Source of the DNA: Verrucomicrobiia bacterium
Lineage (GTDB): Bacteria; Verrucomicrobiota; Verrucomicrobiia; Limisphaerales; UBA1319
Assembly: GCA_017880715.1 (NCBI GenBank)
Contig: JADGRT010000074.1
Coordinates: forward strand, 1-9,741
DNA: 9,741 bases
Reading direction: 5' to 3'
Below are positions 7,275 through 9,741 of the stretch, one piece after another. Each line of letters begins with the position of its first letter. The stretch's first letter is position 1. Both the position numbers and the translations under genes were made by a program. The notes under the pieces are model-generated. The model was not told the origin of the DNA. It did not search any database and saw only the letters and a program-made list of their open reading frames with translations.

Positions 7275-7721
7275 CTATGGCGCTTCCAATTTGTCAAGAT
7301 CGGCGATGTCTTGTGGACGAGCCGTGGCTCGCTTGTTCTTAATCAGGTCTTCCCTGCTAATAAAGGCGGCCGGGACTCCTTCCAGTTCGGCACTTGTCCT
7401 GTTCGGCCAGGCTTCATGGAAGTTTATAGCGTCAATCGATGTTAGAATATCGATCCGATTCGGTGGGCGGCCCAATTGAATCACGGATTCGGGTTCCAAG
7501 AAGTTGCTGGCGCTGAGCCCCAGCCCGCCAAAGCCAAAATCGAAAAGCACTTTCTCCAGCCGGGTTGCATTTTCCACAGACCGCTCCACGAAAAAATCGA
7601 TGTCGCCGGTAAAACGCGGGTACCCATGGAAGCCAACCGCATAGCCGCCCACAATCAGGTATTTAACCCCGGTGGAGTTTAACAATGCGATAAACTCGCG
7701 CAAATCCTTGTTCAGCTTCAT
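7275..7721 (-). CDS. Nucleotidyltransferase-fold protein
   Basis: A 148-residue protein of the minimal nucleotidyltransferase superfamily. The signature is complete: GGYAVGFHG (Gly25-Gly26) followed by TGDIDFF with metal-binding Asp40 and Asp42, and a third acidic residue Asp91 in NRIDIL. C-terminal helices end in DIADLDKLEAP. Related proteins act as toxins or modifiers in two-gene modules (for example AbiEii-like or MNT-type proteins), transferring a nucleotide to RNA or protein, but the substrate cannot be read from this sequence. The start ATG 7721 gives MKLNKDLREFI, the usual helix before the GGYAV motif. Its first 59 bp overlap the upstream partner gene in another frame, suggesting coupled translation. 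No HEPN partner is present. The fold is secure, the role is not. Confidence 0.85.
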   Translation of the reverse strand: MKLNKDLREFIALLNSTGVKYLIVGGYAVGFHGYPRFTGDIDFFVERSVENATRLEKVLFDFGFGGLGLSASNFLEPESVIQLGRPPNRIDILTSIDAINFHEAWPNRTSAELEGVPAAFISREDLIKNKRATARPQDIADLDKLEAP

Positions 7722-7851
7722 GGCCTTGGCCTTGGTTAATCAAGTCCAGCAGGATGTCCAAACGCTCCTGGGAAGAAAGTGAACGGTAATAGGCCCGGTC
7801 TCCCCGCTCGCTTTCCCGATGAGTTCGATATTGTCGAACGACCTTATCCAT
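7663..7851 (-). CDS. Small partner protein overlapping the nucleotidyltransferase gene
   Basis: A 62-residue frame, MDKVVRQYR at the N-terminus, then YYRSLSSQERLDILLDLI (residues 22-39), ending in RVYRIVKLHRG. The middle forms an amphipathic helix after SSQER. Short proteins of this pattern sit directly upstream of nucleotidyltransferase genes in other bacteria, as far as I recall, so a role as antitoxin or accessory subunit is a reasonable inference, not shown. The gene starts at ATG 7851 just below the repeated leader and runs 59 bp into the nucleotidyltransferase in a different frame. An AGGATGG sequence 4 bp upstream of the ATG (7856-7862) could serve as ribosome binding site. The 5' 23 codons are duplicated before the kinase, where the reading frame is conserved. 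Confidence 0.7.
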   Translation of the reverse strand: MDKVVRQYRTHRESERGDRAYYRSLSSQERLDILLDLINQGQGHEAEQGFARVYRIVKLHRG

Positions 7852-7868
7852 GTCGCCATCCTATACCG
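7852..7868 (-). promoter_or_regulatory. Overlapping ribosome-binding and -10-like sequences
   Basis: Just before ATG 7851 the minus strand reads CGGTATAGGATGGCGAC. AGGATGG (7856-7862) is a fair Shine-Dalgarno match, 4 bp from the start codon. TATAGG (7860-7865) resembles a -10 box. The two overlap, so both cannot be used in the same transcript. The RBS reading is the simpler one for this copy. Confidence 0.35.
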
Positions 7869-7997
7869 AACCAGGCACAAAGCTAGCTTTACCTGGTGGA
7901 AAACGGCGGGCTGGACGCTTCTGGCTAAGCCTCCCATCACGCCACCGCCGTGGCCATTCTCGAAAGCGCTCCCGACCAGCCCGCGTGAGCTCCCCCA

Positions 7998-8073
7998 TCG
8001 TCCTCGTCCTCGTCCTTCGTCCCTCGTCCTCGATTTCGTAAAACAATCAAATCGAGGACGAGGACGAGGACGA
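7998..8073. repeat. TC-rich/GA-rich hairpin, copy 2, with shortened right arm
   Basis: The left arm 7998-8034 has the full 37 bp seen in copy 1, with one base difference that improves pairing. The right arm 8051-8073 has only 23 bp, lacking about 14 bp of the middle (the GGGACGAAGGACGA part). The stem can still form from both ends with a bulge on one side. It begins 31 bp after the GH26 stop and may shape the 3' end of that transcript. Confidence 0.8.
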
Positions 8074-8103
8074 ATAAGCCCAAGTCAGAGCGCAGATCCG
8101 AAC

Positions 8104-9153
8104 TTATTTCCCTCCGGTTACCGCTGCCGGCAAATCCTCGCGATTGATCATCCATGGATGTTCCAGGAGTTCCTTGGTGTAGTTGTTCCGCGCCAGGCTC
8201 CACTTCGAGTTCCAACTCATGAAAAAAGTCGTCTTCGGGAAATCTCGCTGAAGGCCTTCGATGAAACGCCGGTAATCGTAGTCGCCCGGCGGGTTTTGCG
8301 CCCCGTGCGGTCCATATTCGGTAAACCCGAACGGTTTTCCCAAGGCCACCACCTCCTGGTATCCTTTGATGTGCTGCGGATCGATGAAGTCGGTATAGGC
8401 ATCCAGTCCGACCAGATCCACATACCGGTCGCCCGCATAGAATTTGGCCGTGTTGGAACCGTGGTTGGGACCATAAACCCAAAGCAGATTATCCAACCCC
8501 TTGGTCTTGGAAAAATAATCGAACATGTGGCGCCAAACCTGGATAAAGGCGTCGGGATCTTGGTCGCCCCACCAGAACCAGCCGCCGTTCATTTCATGGA
8601 ACGGCCGCCACAAGACCACCACGCCCGCATCCTTGAGTTCCTGCAGGCCGGCCGCCAGAATATCCAACTCTTCCATCCAACGCTTATTCGTATCGGTTCC
8701 CGGTGTCAACAGGCTGTTTAGATCCACGCCTTTGTCCCGCAAGCCGCCACCTTTGGGATTGGCCGGATTATAAAGGTGCGCGCTGATCGTGACCAAACCG
8801 CCCTGCTTCCAATACTCGATGGCGGCCTCGTTCGCCAGCCGGCAAAACAAACCGCCCCGGCCAAAATCCGCATAATCGGCGCCCAGCAGCGCTGGCCAAT
8901 GACCGGTCTGGTTCTGGATTTCACCTAACAACCGCAGCCCGGCGCCCCGGCCGAAATCGGTGAATTGGCCCGACAGCAGACGTTTGTTGGGCTGGTTCGT
9001 TCGCGCCGCCAGCGCGCCAAAATAGTTCAAAACCGTCCGGGCTTTGGCGCTGGCCTTGGGATTGGCAGGTTCGAGCGCGGAAACATTCGTGGCGACGGTC
9101 CAAAGCGATAAAAGAACAACGGCCGTCGTTCCACGCAGAATGCAATTTGACAT
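8104..9153 (-). CDS. Secreted GH26 family glycoside hydrolase (probable beta-mannanase)
   Basis: A 349-residue protein with a Sec signal peptide (hydrophobic AVVLLSLWTVAT, likely cut after VSA at residue 26) and one catalytic GH26 domain filling the rest. The acid/base Glu187 is in WRPFHEMNGGWFWWG and the nucleophile Glu279 is in FGFTEYGPHG. His126 in SAHLYNP and Trp314 in SWNSKW match other conserved active-site positions of the family. GH26 enzymes are retaining hydrolases, mostly endo-beta-1,4-mannanases. Other members cut beta-1,3-xylan or mixed-linkage glucan, so the substrate is an inference from the HEMNGGWFWWG motif. There is no carbohydrate-binding module. I chose ATG 9153 because it gives a normal signal peptide; GTG 9174 would add seven residues. 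No polysaccharide-utilisation neighbours lie in the window. Confidence 0.92.
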   Translation of the reverse strand: MSNCILRGTTAVVLLSLWTVATNVSALEPANPKASAKARTVLNYFGALAARTNQPNKRLLSGQFTDFGRGAGLRLLGEIQNQTGHWPALLGADYADFGRGGLFCRLANEAAIEYWKQGGLVTISAHLYNPANPKGGGLRDKGVDLNSLLTPGTDTNKRWMEELDILAAGLQELKDAGVVVLWRPFHEMNGGWFWWGDQDPDAFIQVWRHMFDYFSKTKGLDNLLWVYGPNHGSNTAKFYAGDRYVDLVGLDAYTDFIDPQHIKGYQEVVALGKPFGFTEYGPHGAQNPPGDYDYRRFIEGLQRDFPKTTFFMSWNSKWSLARNNYTKELLEHPWMINREDLPAAVTGGK

Positions 9154-9237
9154 ATGAGTCTTCGACGACGCCACTCGCCGGCCGATTCATTGAAAATAAT
9201 GCTTCGCCACACCCGCGCGCATCTCACTTTTTTCCGA

Positions 9238-9304
9238 AGCGCCGACATTCTTGTCGGCCTGGGGGATTGACGAATGCTCCGAAGCCAACAAGAATGTCGG
9301 CGCT
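9238..9304. repeat. Nested inverted repeat
   Basis: Perfect 17-bp arms (9238-9254 and 9288-9304, AGCGCCGACATTCTTGT and its complement) enclose 33 bp. Each arm is also the core of its own mini-hairpin: GCCGACA/TGTCGGC with a 4-base loop at 9241-9258, and the same with one mismatch at 9284-9301. This two-level symmetry is the style of REP/BIME-type elements. Confidence 0.85.
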
Positions 9305-9327
9305 CCTTTCGTCCAAGTTGCCCCGCC

Positions 9328-9435
9328 GACGGCCGGTTCCAGCTTTGGCTCACCCTCGATCCGCGCGGTAGCTATCGACTGGAAACCACCGCCGATTTCC
9401 TGACTTGGAATCTCCTCGACACCCTCGCGAGCCCG
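9328..9435 (+). pseudogene. Orphan fragment of a secreted-protein C-terminal domain
   Basis: 36 codons in an open frame encode GRFQLWLTLDPRGSYRLETT and then ADFLTWNLLDTLASP. This matches the pattern F-x-L-T...G..Y.lE.S.DL..W..L found near the C-terminus of many secreted verrucomicrobial proteins. The frame has no fitting start, no upstream protein body, and becomes unlike protein beyond about 9435. It is probably what is left of a deleted gene. The pattern match is from memory. Confidence 0.5.
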
Positions 9436-9474
9436 ATTCGCCGGGTTAGGGAACCCCTATCAAGAATCCCGCAT

Positions 9475-9561
9475 TTCGGAGGGGCGAGCTCCGGGAGCCC
9501 CCATCTTCTTCTGCGCCGGACATTCGATAAGTCAGGGCGTCGCGGAGCTCCGCCCTCCGAA
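9475..9561. repeat. Imperfect 27-bp inverted repeat with GGAGCTCC-type cores
   Basis: Arms 9475-9501 and 9535-9561 pair at 22 of 27 positions, with the outer TTCGGAGGG/CCCTCCGAA perfect. Each arm holds a small GAGCTC palindrome. The 33-bp loop is 9502-9534. Several mismatches are G/C swaps in pairs, as expected for an old or rearranged repeat. Confidence 0.75.
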
Positions 9562-9618
9562 TCAATGGGCCTCGTTTAACTCAGCCCTCCGAGAATTAAA
9601 ACATCTCTCAGATTTTTA

Positions 9619-9700
9619 ACCGCGGATCACGCGGATAAACGCGGATAAGAGGGGACAACAAATCCCATTTTTATCCGCGTAAATCCGCGTAATCCGCGGT
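9619..9700. repeat. 30-bp inverted repeat of GCGGAT units
   Basis: Arms 9619-9648 and 9671-9700 pair at 27 of 30 positions around a 22-bp loop. Each arm consists of three spaced GCGGAT (or ATCCGC) units. It would form a strong stem in either transcript, and no gene ends next to it inside the window. Confidence 0.85.
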
Positions 9701-9725
9701 CTAAATTTCAAATATCTTTGGCTAG

Positions 9726-9741
9726 TTTTAAGCGGCCGCCT
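9726..9741. repeat. Partial copy of the GCGGCCGC-centred palindrome, cut by the window end
   Basis: The 16 bases TTTTAAGCGGCCGCCT are the exact reverse complement of 1594-1609. The other half of this copy would lie beyond the window. Confidence 0.7.

Larger units (their letters stand above)
7784..8083 (-). repeat. Leader repeat, copy 2 (upstream of the partner/nucleotidyltransferase pair)
   Basis: The presumed parent copy of 6881-7203, because here the leader runs on into an intact gene. It covers the hairpin at 7998-8073, the leader 7852-7997 and the first 23 codons of the small partner gene. Its outer edge lies about 20 bp after the GH26 stop codon, with faint similarity up to about 8100. 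This copy has lost part of the right hairpin arm relative to copy 1. Confidence 0.9.
9154..9741. other. Repeat-rich intergenic island
   Basis: There is no intact gene in these 588 bases upstream of the GH26 gene. The stretch contains, in order, a nested palindrome (9238-9304), a scrap of a protein-coding domain (9328-9435), a second palindrome (9475-9561), a third (9619-9700), and half of a fourth cut off by the window end (9726-9741). No convincing promoter for the GH26 gene stands out in 9154-9237. Confidence 0.7.

Noticed and set aside
7663..7721. The overlap considered as a frameshift joining two halves of one gene
   Set aside because: The nucleotidyltransferase has its own ATG giving the usual N-terminal helix, and the small protein ends in a plausible tail of its own, so two overlapping genes explain it better.
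6881..8083. Direct repeats considered as the ends of a composite transposon enclosing the nucleotidyltransferase pair
   Set aside because: Neither copy contains a transposase, terminal inverted repeats or a visible target duplication, and copy 2 is joined seamlessly to its own gene.
7819..8721. A 300-codon plus-strand open frame across the leader repeat and the GH26 gene
   Set aside because: It begins inside the repeat, runs through the hairpin and then antisense to a well-supported GH26 catalytic domain; the protein matches nothing I know.

Overview
The window looks like chromosomal DNA of a Verrucomicrobiota bacterium, probably of the Limisphaerales/Pedosphaera type. This is an inference from gene style and not a database result. 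The clues are fairly high GC, a giant periplasmic-sensor hybrid kinase, a secreted GH26 glycosidase, a small-protein/nucleotidyltransferase pair, a scrap of a C-terminal domain typical of secreted verrucomicrobial proteins, and many unrelated palindromic repeats between genes.

Layout. Positions 1-310 carry no supportable gene. A Tat-exported DUF362 protein (311-1528, +) is followed by a composite palindrome (1538-1652) and a 56-residue single-pass membrane protein (1795-1965, +). That gene converges on rdgB (1977-2681, -), the house-cleaning dITP/XTP pyrophosphatase, which carries an in-frame insert of repeat-like DNA. From here everything is on the minus strand: a 1369-residue hybrid sensor histidine kinase (2727-6836), a nucleotidyltransferase (7275-7721) with a small overlapping partner gene (7663-7851), and a secreted GH26 glycoside hydrolase (8104-9153). 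The last 588 bases hold a decayed protein-domain fragment and three or four different palindromes.

The most striking structure is a direct repeat of about 300 bp, present upstream of the small partner gene (7784-8083) and again upstream of the kinase (6881-7203). Each copy contains a large GA-rich/TC-rich hairpin, a conserved leader, and the start codon plus the first 23 codons of the small partner gene. The copy next to the kinase stops there, leaving a 27-codon remnant just before the kinase start. The leader thus seems to have been duplicated and placed in front of another gene.

How the genes may work together: kinase and rdgB are 45 bp apart on one strand and could be co-transcribed. The partner gene and nucleotidyltransferase form a translationally overlapping pair. 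The GH26 enzyme, the DUF362 protein and the kinase ectodomain all act outside the cytoplasm, but nothing in the sequence ties them into one pathway. The window has no rRNA, tRNA, CRISPR array or transposase gene that I can support.
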